Assembly: GCF_000247695.1 (NCBI RefSeq)
Contig: NW_004624848.1
Span: forward strand, 3,949,918 to 4,013,917
Length of the DNA: 64,000 nt
Reading direction: 5' to 3'
DNA from: Heterocephalus glaber
Lineage: Eukaryota > Chordata > Mammalia > Rodentia > Bathyergidae
Positions 1 to 11,110 of the stretch are shown in pieces. The translations under genes were made by a program, and so were the position numbers. The first letter of the stretch is position 1. Each line of letters opens with the position of its first letter. Below the pieces are notes generated by a model. It saw nothing but the letters and a program-made list of their open reading frames with translations. It was not told the origin of the DNA and did no database searches.

Positions 1-72
1 CTGGGATGTGACTTGGTGGTAAAGTGCTTGCATGGGCCCTGAATTCAATCTCCAGTGCTAGGGAAAAATAAT
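1..72 (+). mobile_element. ID-like SINE, partial at the window edge
   Basis: A- and B-box-like tRNA-derived sequence ('gtgcttgcatgg', 'ttcaatctccagtgct') followed by an A-rich end. Diverged. Confidence 0.7.
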
Positions 73-548
73 TTTCTTTGCCATTAACTAGGCTTTTAAA
101 CTTTAAGCCCAGAGCTGGCTTCTGTTCCTCACATGTCCGATATGATGGGAAGGACAGCGTACAGCTCTACTGTGGGCTGTCTGCGTGAGCTCTAGCCACT
201 GTCTGGCCTTGGCTTCCAGAAGAACCTACAGCTCAAAGAGGGCTATCAGAACAAAGCCACACTTCTAGTGAGTTTGTAAATCCATTTTCAAATTCTGGTC
301 TGTGTTGTTCCTATCCTTGTCCCACTGACTAAAGAATGTCAGCTCCCAGTAGACTGTCTCCTGCCCCGCCTCCCGCCGGCTAGGCTGTGGGAGGTGTGTT
401 CATATTATCACACAGCACAGAGTAGGATACATTACTTTTTGTAACTCTTGGTCTTATTTCTATCAGTTGAAATATATGATATAAATTATATGTGTATATA
501 ATTTGTTACTAGAACATTAACGGGACAAATAACATGTTTAGAAACAAA

Positions 549-690
549 TGGCCTGGAGTGGTGGCTCATGCCTGTAATCTTAGCACTCAAGAGGCTGAGG
601 CAGGAGGACACAAATCCTAGACCAGCCTGGGCTGCATAGTGAGACCCTGTCCAACACAAATTATTTAAAATTAAAAAAATTTTTTAAAAA
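549..690 (+). mobile_element. B1-like SINE
   Basis: 'gtggctcatgcctgtaatc' followed by 'gaggctgaggcaggagga' and 'agaccctgtc' mark a 7SL-derived B1-type unit with an A-rich tail. Confidence 0.85.
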
Positions 691-694
691 ATAA

Positions 695-780
695 GCCACA
701 GATTCATTGCCTGCTGCACAAGTGCAAGGACCCAAGTTCGATCCCTGGTACTAAAATAAATAAATAAATAAATAAAATAA
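695..780 (+). mobile_element. 5'-truncated ID SINE with (AAAT)n tail
   Basis: 'gcctgctgcacaagtgcaag' and 'gttcgatccctggtac' are the 3' half of the local ID consensus; the tail is an AAAT microsatellite at about 755-780. It sits directly behind the B1 unit. Confidence 0.8.
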
Positions 781-1295
781 ACCACAGAGAGAAAACTAAC
801 TTTTAAAATAAATGTTATATCATCTATAAATCAAATATATGCTCATAATTTAAAACATAAGAAAAGTAGGGGTGAAATCCAGATGTCTACTCTTTAAAAG
901 TTGGTGTATCAGTAGTGGTAAACACCTTAAACATTTAAAAGTGCCTTTTTCTCTTAGGAGGATTTTTCTTCTAGACTTGAGTCAGGAGAAGAGTTTGTTT
1001 CTTTGGTGTTTAACCAAAGTTTGAGTTTTGAAATAGTCTTTTATAATTCTTTCTTGTTTTTAATAAGCTGAAATGGTTTTAAAATCTAGTTGTTTTAAGG
1101 ATGCATACATTTTTCTTTTACATTTTAAAAATTTATCTAAAAGCTCTTAGCATTAAATAGGCCTTATTATATTCAGAGCACCAAAGTCTTTTTCTTAACT
1201 CTTCTAAGACTTTATATTGAAGCATGAGATGAAGAAATCTTAAATTACCTGAAAAGAATGTCTTAAATGACAGAGGGATGACCCTATACTGGGAC

Positions 1296-1325
1296 ATAAT
1301 AAAACAAAACAAAACAAAACAAACC
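1296..1325. repeat. (AAAAC)n microsatellite
   Basis: About five AAAAC-type units in tandem. Confidence 0.8.
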
Positions 1326-1632
1326 ACCAATGTAATGGAGCAATGTAACATCCTGGCAAACAAACTACTGAACCTTAGTTATGCGAATGAGGACTACTGT
1401 GGCGTCAAGCAGGAGCCGCTTCCATTTTCCTTTTCATGCACCAAAGGGAGAATATAATCAGGAGTCTCCGTCCATTCATAAATCACAAAACAACAATAAC
1501 AAGTTTATCTCTAAAAATTGTACTGTAAATGTGGGGTGCAAAAGAAGAGGCTTAGTGAGATAGATATACACAAGTTAAATCTAGCTTTTGGTTTTTATTT
1601 TGCTTTTTGTTTTTGTTTAAAAATTAAACAAA

Positions 1633-1720
1633 TGGGCCAGGGATTTAGCTCAGTTGTTTTGCCACCTGCTGCTCAAGCTCAAGGACCCAAGTGCCATCCC
1701 CGGTACCAAAAAATAAATAA
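1633..1720 (+). mobile_element. ID SINE with perfect target-site duplication
   Basis: Full-length ID ('gggatttagctcagt' to 'ccccggtaccaaaaaa'). The 14-base flank aaaaattaaacaaa occurs at 1619-1632 and again at 1719-1732, so the insertion boundaries are clear. Confidence 0.9.
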
Positions 1721-1766
1721 AAATTAAACAAAGTTGGGGTATAATGAACAGAATATGAATCATTTT

Positions 1767-1851
1767 TTGTGTTTTTGGTACTGGGGATCAAACTCGGGAC
1801 CTTGTGCTTGTGAGGCAGGTGGCGGAACCACTGAGCTAAATCCCTGGCCCT
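1767..1851 (-). mobile_element. ID SINE, minus strand
   Basis: Reverse-complement ID from the T-rich end to 'ctaaatccctggccc'. It is flanked by tgaatcattttt at 1756-1767 and 1852-1863, a target-site duplication. Confidence 0.9.
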
Positions 1852-1914
1852 TGAATCATTTTTGTTAAATGAAGTTTTCTATGATTTCTGAGCAACCATG
1901 AGGATCAGAGTTCA

Positions 1915-2010
1915 CTCTGAAGTCCCAGAATAGTGCTTGCCTGGGCTTGCAGCAGGTCTCCAATAAATATCTGCTAAATAAATGAGTTCTTGAGCAAGCA
2001 GGAGAAATCC
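1915..2010 (+). mobile_element. L2 3'-end relic
   Basis: 'gtgcttgcctgggcttgcag' followed by 'caataaatatctgctaaat' resembles the conserved 3' end of LINE-2. Old and diverged. Confidence 0.5.
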
Positions 2011-2281
2011 AGAATAAAACAGGATAGTAGTAGTTCTACGACAATGTTTTGAATTTCAAAATGAAGGGGGTAGGGAGTTTGAATAGTCTCACAAATGTAA
2101 ATGATGCCCAGTTTTGAGACTCATTTCTTACAGAAATGCAAACATTTTCCATAGACTATTCTATTAAGTTGGCCAGGCATTACCTCAGGCTGAATGAATT
2201 CCTGAGAACCTTCCAAAGCCTGGGTGTGCAGTAGGGAGTGCCTGGGGGTAACAAGGCAAAGAAAGCTTGAGGGTTGTATGC

Positions 2282-2918
2282 TGTTAGGATTCTGTTGCTG
2301 TGGCAAAATACCTGAGATCAAGAACTTAAGGGAGGGAAGGTTTATTTAGGGCTATAGTTTCATGGGGTTCAGTCCATGGTCAGCTAGTTCCATTGCTTTT
2401 AGGTTGCGGCAAGACATAAACATCACAGAGGAAGGGCCTGACAGAGGGAAACTGTTCACCTCATAGCAGCCAGGAAGGTGGAAGGGGCAGGGAAGCAGCT
2501 ATTGTCCCCAAAGTCACACACCCATGATCCACTCCTTTCAACTGCATCCTGCATCATCTTTATGTCATCGCCCCCAAAATGCCATCAAATTATAATCTCA
2601 TCAGTGGACTGATGAAGTTAGAAGCCTTCTTCTAAAAGGGAGGACTTTCCAAAAGTCCACCAGCAACCAAGCCTTCAACACAAAGAGCTTTCTGGGGGGC
2701 CTTTTTTGGTGATACTAGGGGGTTAAACCTAGGGCCTTCCTAGTCCCTATATGGCCAATCCTTTATACATTTTTTATTTTGAGACAAGATCTCACGAAGT
2801 TGCCTGGGCTGGACTAGAATTTGTAATCCTCCTGCCTCAGCCTCTCAGAGTGCTAAGATGACAGGCATGCACCACCACACCTAGGCCTTAGGGGACCGTT
2901 GGGATCCCAACCATAACT
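2282..2918 (-). mobile_element. MaLR-type LTR, antisense, split by a SINE
   Basis: Begins tgttaggattctgttgctg, continues with the 'caaaatacctgag ... ggtttattt' motif and ends 'ccaaccataact', the layout of an inverted MST/MLT1-like LTR. Flanks tatgc and tatga match at four of five bases, fitting a 5-base duplication. A B1-dID element interrupts it at about 2690-2890. Confidence 0.75.
2690..2886 (-). mobile_element. B1-dID composite SINE, minus strand
   Basis: Diverged reverse ID half (about 2700-2765) joined to a reverse B1 half ('gagacaagatctcacgaagt' to 'gcatgcaccaccacaccta'). Inserted in the MaLR LTR. Confidence 0.8.
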
Positions 2919-3085
2919 TATGAGTACAGCACCAAAGGAAAGGATGGAAATAAAAGACAAACTTATCTCTTACATGCAGGAGTGGTGACCCTTCACGACT
3001 CAAACATTGACTAGTTCTCTAGGTCAGTATTTCCAAGCGAAAATCTAACTTGTCATCTAAAAGCCAACTGGACACATTACAACTT

Positions 3086-3401
3086 TGTTATGGTCTGCAT
3101 GTCTGTGTTCCCTCTGGAATGACTAGAGTGTGTTGAAGCCCTAACCCCCAAGGTGATAGTTTTAGGAAATGGAGCCTCCAGGGAGGTAGCATCCCCATAA
3201 AGGGGATTTGTTCCCCCTCAGAGAGCTGCCTCTCCTTCCCGGTCCGCCAGGAGAGCTTCCTCTAAGAATCAGGACACGGCTTCACCACACACCCAGATGC
3301 TGCTGCTGTGTTTCAGACTTCCCAGCCTCTGGAACTAGAAGTAAATACATATTGCTTAAAGCTACCCCGTTTATACAGCAGTCTTGGCATAAACATAACT
3401 G
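3086..3401 (+). mobile_element. MaLR-type LTR, sense orientation
   Basis: 'tgttatggtctgcatgtctg', 'gaagccctaaccccca', 'ccagcctctggaactagaag' and 'aaataca...ttaaagctacc' follow the order of MST/MLT1 LTRs. The only sense-oriented MaLR copy seen in the window. Confidence 0.75.
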
Positions 3402-3717
3402 ATTTCTCTTCAAGAAGACTTGGCATTTTCATGGTTGCTGTTTGGTTACTAAATTAATTTATTTTACCTAGCCAAAGATCAGTCATATAGCTAACACACA
3501 ATTTTTGGAATACTGAACTTTATTTTAGGTTCTGATTTAACTTGGTGTTCTGTATAAGTTCTATATTGGTAGCATGAAAATTGACATTAGTTAATTTTTA
3601 TCACATTTTTTTTTAATCCTCTTTTTCCTGTTTGCAGATTTTTAGACATGGGCTTAAGGAGAGTGTTTGAAAACCAAAATGTATTCTACTTGTATTAATT
3701 ATGGCTCTTAAGAAGCC

Positions 3718-3893
3718 CTTCCACCAGGCTTGGTGGTGCATGCCTGCAATCCCAGCATTCGGGAAGCTGAGGCCAGAGGGTTGCCGGGAGCTCAAGGCCA
3801 GCTGGGGCCACATAGCGAGTTTAAGGCCAACCTGAACTACATAGTGAGACTCTGTCTCAAAAAACAAAACCCAAAACTGACTAACTAAATAAA
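3718..3893 (+). mobile_element. B1 SINE with internal duplication
   Basis: Full B1 with two tandem 'aaggcca(g/a)c(c)tg' segments before 'gtgagactctgtctcaaaa', the rodent-specific internal duplication. Confidence 0.9.
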
Positions 3894-4197
3894 TGCCCTT
3901 CTCTGGCATTTAAATTCTACCCACATTGTCAAAGTTATCTTTCGCTTTGTAACACCATCTCCCATTATTATGAAAGAAGCAACTATCAGTTTTCTGCACA
4001 TCTTCATGTGCAAAGAGATTGTATAGATTTTCTCTTGGGCCTCTAGAAGCATATATCTAGAAAAGATGCATGTGTCCTGACACACAAGTGACAAAACCTT
4101 AATTTATTCTTGAACTAATTCATAAATGGACAGTGAGTTATTATGACATGCAGGCTGATCACAATATTGGAATTGGAAAGTAAAGCAGATGAAAGGC

Positions 4198-4270
4198 AGA
4201 CTAGGGGTAGCTCAGTGGCAGAGCACTTGCCTAGCATGTCTGAGGCCTGGGTTGGGTCCCCAGAACCTCC
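4198..4270 (+). mobile_element. ID SINE
   Basis: 'ggggtagctcagtggcagag', 'cttgcctagcatgt' and 'gggttgggtccccag': conventional ID subtype. Confidence 0.85.
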
Positions 4271-4490
4271 CGGCCCTGCTGAAGAGCAATGGGAAGTTCC
4301 AGATCTGAAAGCTTCCTCAGAGAGGTGGTTTTGGGATAGGAGTCTATTAGTAGCTGATTGAAGAGGCATAAACACATATGCACACGTACATATACACGTA
4401 TAAGTATGCATGTTTTAAACATTAAATGCGAGCAGCACAGCAGAGCCACTCATGGTGGGCATTTCTTTTCCGCCAGCCCCTCCTCCCCCA

Positions 4491-4530
4491 TCTGTGTCTG
4501 TGTCTGTGTCTGTGTTTGTGTTTGTGTGTC
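4491..4530. repeat. (TGTGTC)n / (TGTGTT)n simple repeat
   Basis: Tandem TGTGTC units grading into TGTGTT, next to the tail of the minus-strand ID that follows. Confidence 0.9.
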
Positions 4531-4544
4531 CGCACCCTTTGTCT

Positions 4545-4624
4545 TTCTTTTCCCCAGCTGGAGACAGAACCGGGGCCTCATGCTTGCTAGGCAAGTGCTC
4601 TGCCACTGTGCCACACCCCGGCCC
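4545..4624 (-). mobile_element. ID SINE, minus strand
   Basis: 'gagacagaaccggggcctca', 'gcttgctaggcaagtgctct' and 'ccacaccccggccc' are reverse-complement ID. Confidence 0.85.
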
Positions 4625-5899
4625 AAAATGAAACTTTTGGATAGCTTCACCCTCCTTCAATTTGTCTGACTGCTGACAGCATAATTGGAGCCTAATTTCT
4701 TGCTGTTTTAAATGAGATCTCTATTTAAATGATTTTTGATGTTTATTAATCATTTGGGAGATAGAGTCCCAGTGGTGCAATTTTCTCCTTTAAATTGCTT
4801 AGCTCTTGTCACTGTGAATACATCATCTGTGTGCACATCAAAGCAGAACTCTGAAGAGACTGTGTCTGGGGAGAAAAAATACTGCAGATTTCTCTCTTTC
4901 AGAAATTGCCTTGTTTCTCTCATATTTCATTAATGCACCTCAGTTCCTTGTGTGTCCTAAGTACAAATTATGATGTGATTTTTGAGATAAAAATTGTCTT
5001 TTCTGAAAATTCATTAGACTATGTTTAAAACCATAGCAGAACAGTCATATTTTGCAAATGTGTCAATTTTGCTATCATTATCCTTTTCAATTCTTAGAGA
5101 AACTATGAAAACTAGGACAAGTTGATTTTAATTAATATTCTCATAATTCTCTCCAGAGTGCACTATAATTTGCATTACTTTTAAAGTATTTCTGGAATCA
5201 CAGGAGACATCATTCACCAGTTTAACTTCATAGTTACAAGTAAGTACTATAAATATTAGTATGATATTGTGAGTTAAGAATAAAGTTCCTCAAAATTGCT
5301 TGGCTGGAAAAGCTAAACATTGAGTCCTTTGGACATGTTGTGTTTTGTGAATGTGTTAGCCATCTACAAATTTAAGACAACAGATGAGGTGACTTATTTT
5401 TGCAGGAGATAAGAAGGTACAACATCTTTAGGGTTCGTGGGCCATGGTCATTTAGTTGGGGTCCAGGTAGAGCAGAGCTATCACAGCATGAGTACTTACT
5501 TGTGCTCAGACTTCCTGCCATCCAGCGCATGCTTGGCTCCTGGGCGTTAGAATCGAAGCAGCCCCAGCTGTCCTAGGACACCACCCACTGCCCATCCCAC
5601 TACATCAGGACTCACATTTTGCTTTTTCAAGCATTAGTTTAAACCTAGACACTGCTCTGGATGACAGCCCCTCCCGGAGTGGCCCTTGGAGAGGAAAGCA
5701 CGTCTTAGGTCACGTTCACGGCACGGGTTGTCACTGGTTGGGTCCTGCGTCCCCAGATCCCACCAGGTTGTCTTTCCAAAGGCCAGCGTCACAGGCAACC
5801 CGGCCTGGACACAGACTCAGACATCTTAGATGCTGAGAAATTAGGGTGTCCAGCCCACGTTCAATTCTCAGGGAAACCATACTAATTTTTTAAAATTTT
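4625..5899. other. Unique sequence, no feature recognised
   Basis: AT-rich to 5400, then mixed composition. Short open frames only, with no domain, tRNA or recognisable mobile element. Confidence 0.6.
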
Positions 5900-5987
5900 T
5901 TATTTTTTTGGCAGAACCAGGGATTGAACTCAGGACCTTGAGCTTGACAGGCAGGTGTGGCACCACTGAACTAAATCCCCAGCCGCC
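5900..5987 (-). mobile_element. ID SINE, minus strand
   Basis: T-rich start, 'gggattgaactcaggacctt', 'ctaaatccccagcc'. Confidence 0.9.
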
Positions 5988-6101
5988 ACCAATACTAATT
6001 TATAAGTCCAGCAATCCCCATTTCCCTTTAATGGACACTTTGATGCTCATTTGTTTTCTCTCTTTTTCTCTTCTCTGTTTATGCCTCTTTCCCTTCCTCT
6101 G

Positions 6102-6133
6102 TTTTTTCTCCTTTCTTTCTTCTTTCCTTTCTT

Positions 6134-6164
<31 letters not shown>

Positions 6165-6184
6165 CCTTCTTCCTTCTTTCTTTT
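6102..6184. repeat. 83-base uninterrupted polypyrimidine tract, (TTTC)n core
   Basis: No purine occurs from 6102 to 6184; the middle is a TTTC microsatellite. The wider pyrimidine-rich zone spans about 6050-6235. Long open frames read through it on both strands only because it is a simple repeat. Confidence 0.95.
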
Positions 6185-6665
6185 GCTTCCTCCCTTTTTT
6201 CCTTTTGAATCCCTTAAAACCTTTCTTTCTTTAATGCTCCTGCTGTGCCGGTGCCCTGAGTGCCTGTTTGGACACTCAGCCCTGTCCCCCAGCAGGTGCA
6301 TCGTGACCGTGGCCGGGGTGCTGAGGCCCTTGGAGCTGTCTCCACCATGAGCTCCAGGAACGGGGCCTGTGGAGGTTACATCTGCTGACTCAGTCCAGGA
6401 AGGCCAGCCTCCTCCTTTCAGAAGTAAAGGATTTGAAAGTGAAGTGTTTGAACCCTGATTGGAAGCACTGACATAGTAAAGAGGTATTTTATAACTTAGT
6501 GAGTATAAATTGAATTTTATTTAATTAAATTTCTTAGGAATTATATAGGAAATTTCTTATCAATAGGAGGCATATACTGAAATATTTAGAGGTTAAGTGT
6601 TATAGTGCCATGATGTTTGTAATTTGCAAATTGTTTAGCAAAAAAGATTGTGTTTGTACATGTAT

Positions 6666-6688
6666 ACACACACACACACACACACACA
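6666..6688. repeat. (AC)n microsatellite
   Basis: Eleven to twelve AC units. Confidence 0.95.
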
Positions 6689-6698
6689 GACTTTCTGG

Positions 6699-6764
6699 TC
6701 TGGGGATGTAGCTCAATGGTAGAGTGCTTGCTAGCATGCCCAACGGCCTAGGTTTAATCCCGAA

Positions 6765-6795
<31 letters not shown>
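6699..6795 (+). mobile_element. ID SINE with (GA)n tail
   Basis: 'tggggatgtagctcaatggt' to 'ggtttaatcccgaagatg'. The usual A-tail position is occupied by a pure GA microsatellite at 6768-6795. Confidence 0.85.
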
Positions 6796-6798
<3 letters not shown>

Positions 6799-7246
6799 GA
6801 GAGCCTTTTGGGAAGCACAGGCATCATTCCCCAGTTTAACTACTGGTCACAAGCGGTCCGATAAATATTAGAATATTAGTGGCGATATGATAAGGACAGA
6901 CAGAGACAGGGATGAGAGTGAAAATGTGACAAAATGTGGTAACACATATACCCTTTGCAACTTTTCTGTGGGGGAATAAAACTGCACAGTCCTAACCCTA
7001 GAATATGAAGTATCAGAAATAGTTTTGAAATTATACGAAGCTATTTTTACAGAGTCTTTAAGATATTTGTAGGACTGAAGCTTTGATTTATTAGATTTAT
7101 CAAAGAAATCTACAAATTTTAAGACATTTTTCAGTTGCTCATTTTATGCGCATATATAGATATGAATTCCACCAGTCCTAGAAGTCATGGCAAATGCCAG
7201 CTGCTTTCTAAGCAACCACAGCCCTTTAAAAGCCAACTAACTGGTT

Positions 7247-7345
7247 TCTTTTTTTTTTTTACTGGGGATCGAACTCAGGACCTTGTGCTTGCAAGGCAGG
7301 CACAGCACCACTCAGCTAAACCCACCGAGCTAAATCTCTGGCCCT
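7247..7345 (-). mobile_element. ID SINE, minus strand, with short internal duplication
   Basis: Reverse ID with a poly-T start. The A-box region is partly duplicated: 'cagctaaacccaccgagctaaatctctggccc' contains the 'gagctaaa' segment twice. Confidence 0.85.
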
Positions 7346-7439
7346 GCTTTCTTTTGATACACTTTTTATACAATATTATCTTTCTAGCAGCTCAGAACCT
7401 GTTAAATCAATAAAGCTATATTTCTTCTAATCCCCTAAG

Positions 7440-7634
7440 CAATAAAATGTTTTTTCTCCCTTTATTGATGTATCCAATTACCAAAGATTTGGTGACTGCC
7501 TATTCGGTGGCAAGGCTAGTTTTAGGCTCTGGACGCACAAGTCAAAATGAATGGGCCCAGTCACAAAAGGGGCCACAGTCAGTCAGCTGCCGTGTGACAC
7601 ACGATTGGAGAGCAGAGTTAAAAGTGTAATCATG
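7440..7634. other. Possible ancient mammalian-wide repeat relic
   Basis: 'gactgcctattcggtggcaa' followed by a segment resembling '...aatgaatgggcccagtcaca' recalls a widespread old element. Family not assigned; assignment tentative. Confidence 0.3.
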
Positions 7635-7717
7635 AGGGCAGGGAGGTAGCTCAGTGGTGCTGTGCCTGCCTTGAAAGTGGAAAGTCCTGAGTTCGATCCC
7701 CGGTACCAAAAAAAAAA
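7635..7717 (+). mobile_element. ID SINE with target-site duplication
   Basis: 'gggaggtagctcagtggtgc' to 'ccccggtaccaaaaaa'. The flanks at 7620-7634 and 7714-7728 match at 14 of 15 bases. Confidence 0.9.
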
Positions 7718-7728
7718 GTATAATCATG

Positions 7729-9055
7729 GCCTAGGCTCCTTGGGGAGTGTGGAGCGAGAGCCCTAACTGAGCTAATAGAGGACGGAGAAGATGAAGAATC
7801 AGAGAAGGACTGAGGCCTAAGTAACATGGTGACAACAGCAATGACAATGGCCATACCTCAGGTGCATCCTAAATCCAGTAGCAAAGGAGGGGTTGGGTTG
7901 GCAGAAACCAACTCCAGTGGTCAGGGAAGGAAGAGGCCGGGTGATAGCGACACAAATCTTGGGTAAAAAGAGCTCACCAAGCCTTCTTGCTAGGTCATTT
8001 TCAGCAGTGCCACAGACTCCCTTCCCTGCTGCCATCCGTGTAACCTAAAAGACACCCTGACTGTCCAGAGATAAGTGTCCGTTTGTTTACCTTGGACGCC
8101 TTTTGCAGTGATGACTGCACGAGTTGCCATCGTAGCATTTTTTGAGTCTCTCTAGTGCCTTGGATTTGCCGTACAGTGCATATCTGGCTGCCAGAATGGT
8201 TTGCCTGAACTGCTCTGATAAGGATGGCCGGGACTCTCTGCCCCTCCTGCTCGAGCAGTAGGCCTCTAAGAAGTAAACGACTCCTCACAGGGCCACACGG
8301 GTGGTGGTGTGGCCTTGAAATGTTGGAGGGACTCCCTTGACCTAGCTTTATTTGTGATGTATCAGGTCCAGATAAATTCTTCTGCATAAAAGTTATCTGA
8401 TATAATTACAGGCCATTACCTTAAGGACATAGCAGGCTTTCCAGCTAAGAAGTAAATTAGATCGTTGTTATCAAAAATTTTAAAATAGACAAATAAAAGT
8501 GGTCCTGAGGTCCACAGTGGGTCCACCATCTGCCTCCGAATGAGCAGCTGGCATGTGGCAGAGCAGAGTCTGGGGTGAGACTCTGCCGAGGGTGTGATCC
8601 TGCCTTCTCACGGCCTGCGAAGGAGAACGAGGAATTTCACAGGTGAACCAGGGAGGAGAGAGGGTTGGAGGCAGAGGTGCAGGTACAAGTTGGAACGAGA
8701 TTGCAGAGGTTGGCAGATCCCCGCAGGCCCGCTTACCTGGAATGATTGGAGTAGAAATCATGCAGCGGGAAGTGCCATGAGGGAAAACTACATGGGCCCG
8801 CCCCACGGGGCCACAGCAAGCAGGCATGTGCCTGCTCTGCAGAGGGCTCAGATTTTAATGGCGTGCACGCTAGAAAGTCGGTGAATCTGCGTTTGAAAGA
8901 GGTGACTTTGAAGGAAGGCCCGATCAGGTTCTGACAAGAGCGGCCATGGCCAAAGCCAGGGTCCAGGCAGGGAATGGAATCTGCAGTGTGGCCAGAGGCA
9001 AACTGCAGGACAGAAAGATCTTACCTTTTGCCTGAATGGTCTACATGACTTATGT
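7729..9055. other. Non-repetitive sequence, no gene supported
   Basis: Frames on both strands stay open for up to 128 codons (8001-8387, minus strand), but none has a recognisable domain, splice context or codon signature. Parts may be ancient repeat. Nothing firm. Confidence 0.5.
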
Positions 9056-9176
9056 TTTTCTTTTTCTTTGAGATGGAGTCTGGCTATGTAGTTCAGGCGG
9101 GCCTTGAACTCATGGTGATCCCCCTGCCTCAGCCTCTGGGTGCTGGGATTACTGGCATGTGCCACCACACCCAGCT
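9056..9176 (-). mobile_element. B1 SINE, minus strand
   Basis: 'gagatggagtctggctatgt' to 'gtgccaccacacccagct'. Confidence 0.9.
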
Positions 9177-9761
9177 ATGAAAAAATATAACATCTTTTCA
9201 TCATAATCAAAAAAATCATCACATCATGTGCTCTTTTAGAGACCAGGGGAGAGCATCACTCTTGCTGATGGTGCTTGGGGAAGCAACGGGTCCCTCAGTT
9301 CCTCCAGCTGCTTTTCTCCTCGGGAGCTGTTTTGGGTGGACTGGAGACCGGAAATAAGGTCCAGGGGAAGGAAGATCCAAGCAGGCCAGAGGCAGTGGGG
9401 TCATAGGAGGTCGGCTGTGATTCAATACAGTGTGGCAGCTGGCAGGGCTCGTACTGAGAGCAAGAAAGTGACTTGGCAGTGACTCTTGGATCCACATGAG
9501 CAGATGAGTGGATGACAGCCTTGTTCTCCAGTATGAGGGAAGAGCTCAATATTTAGAGGGCGTTAGATGAAAGATATGGAGTTTGAGTTTGAGCCTGTTG
9601 GTTCTACATTTGAATGCCAAAGCTTTTCCAGCACCATTTGTTGAAAAGATTTTCCTTATTCCTTTGTCAAATATCAGTTGACTACATTTTTGTGGATCTG
9701 TCTCTGGTTTTTCTATTCCCTCCCATCAGTGTTGGAGTCCACTATTTTGCCACATTACCTT

Positions 9762-9885
9762 TTTTTGTTTTTTGAGACAGGGTCTCACTATGTAGCCCAG
9801 GCTGACCTTGAACTTGCAGTGATCCTCCTGCCTCAGGCTCCTGAGTGCTGGGATCACAGGCATGTGCCACTGCACCTGGTTTCCT
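9762..9885 (-). mobile_element. B1 SINE, minus strand, nested in L1
   Basis: 'tttttgagacagggtctcac' to 'catgtgccactgcacctgg'. Confidence 0.9.
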
Positions 9886-10039
9886 TACATCATCTTTGTG
9901 AATGTAGCTGTATAGTGAGTCTTGAAATAGGGTATGTGAGTCTCTCAATTTTGAAGAACTTCAACTTCATTCTTTCTTATCAGAAGTGTTTTGCCCTTCC
10001 CTATGAGTTTTAAAAATTATTATTATTAGTAGTAGTATT

Positions 10040-10115
10040 AATGGTACTGGGGATCAAATCCAGGGCCTTGTGCATGCTAGCCAAATATTCTACCACTGAG
10101 CTATATCCTCAGCGC
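10040..10115 (-). mobile_element. ID SINE, minus strand, nested in L1
   Basis: 'ggtactggggatcaaatcca' to 'ctgagctatatcctcagc', preceded by a (TTA)n-like stretch. Confidence 0.85.
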
Positions 10116-10385
10116 CATCTGAATTTTAGAATATGCTTGTCAATAATTACAGAAGACCTTGCTGGGATTTTGATTGGGATTACATGATAAATCAAACTGA
10201 GGAAAATTGACATTACTGACTCATAAGTAATATCGTGTCTTCCAACCCATGAACATGTAATGCTCTCCATTTATGCAGACAGTTTTGATTCTTACCATGG
10301 TTGTGTACCTTCTGTGTAGAGATCTTTCATCTATCTCCTTAGATTCATCCCTCAGTATTTTGTTTTTGTTGGACTCATGGGTTTT

Positions 10386-10985
10386 GAGGAGCCTTGTACA
10401 TCCATGTGCAGATATCCTGTGAGCAAAGAGAAGGTCTGAGAGTCTGGGCAATTTTCTAGGCTGTAGTCGGTCTGACATAGTCGCATAGCTCTGGAAATTC
10501 ACACTTCTCAGGGGCGGAATACAGAGAAGACAGGGCTGGGATTAAAAGGTGCCAATCCTTAAGTTGTCTTTCATTAGAAAGACTGCAAGGGAGCCCAGAG
10601 AGCCTCTCGTAAGGGTTTGTCAGATACACTTCAGCACTGAGGGTCCCGCTGGACTCCGGGACCTTGAGAGTCTCCATACACACTTTGTCAAACGTGTTAG
10701 GAATAGTTCCCACCTGGTTACTGGAGAATTCAGCAAGGGGGCATGCTGGAGGGCACGAAACAGTGCTCAGTCAGCACTTTCAGTTGCTGCATAAATGACT
10801 TGCTGGGAGCCTGTTGTAGGAATGTCTTGGGAAAAACTATGGTTTTTAAGATGGCTGGCATTTTCTGGTGATGACTATTGATTTTGTGAGAAAAATTGGG
10901 ATTCACTGAATAATTTTCCTTGTATAATGTACACTCAGATCTGGTACCTCCTTCCAAAGATAAACTTTATATAAGAAAGAATGGG
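10386..10985. other. Unique sequence, no feature recognised
   Basis: Overlapping short frames on both strands (10549-10794 plus, 10456-10713 minus) look like chance. No repeat recognised. Confidence 0.5.
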
Positions 10986-11110
10986 TAGCTGGGCACTATG
11001 GTGCACACCTGTAATCCCAGCACTCAGGGAGGCAGAGGCAGGAGGGTCTTAAATTCAAGCCCAGCTGGGACAACTTAGAGACTTAGTGAGACCTGGTTTT
11101 AATAAAAATT
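10986..11110 (+). mobile_element. B1-like SINE
   Basis: 'gctgggcactatggtgcaca', 'cctgtaatcccagcactcag' and 'cttagtgagacctgg'. Confidence 0.9.

Larger units (their letters stand above)
9596..10385 (-). mobile_element. L1 ORF2 fragment, antisense, with two SINE insertions
   Basis: 'ttttccagcaccatttgttg', 'tttgtcaaatatcagttgac', 'gtcttccaacccatgaacat' and 'ctccttagattcatccctca' are the familiar reverse complement of the L1 reverse-transcriptase C-terminal region. It is interrupted by a B1 (9762-9885) and an ID (10040-10115), decayed, and not coding. Confidence 0.8.

Noticed and set aside
4491..4530. Direct tandem repeats considered as a CRISPR-like array
   Set aside because: Six-base microsatellite without spacers in mammalian DNA.
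6047..6350. 84-108 codon frames over the TTTC tract
   Set aside because: They are translations of a simple polypyrimidine repeat.
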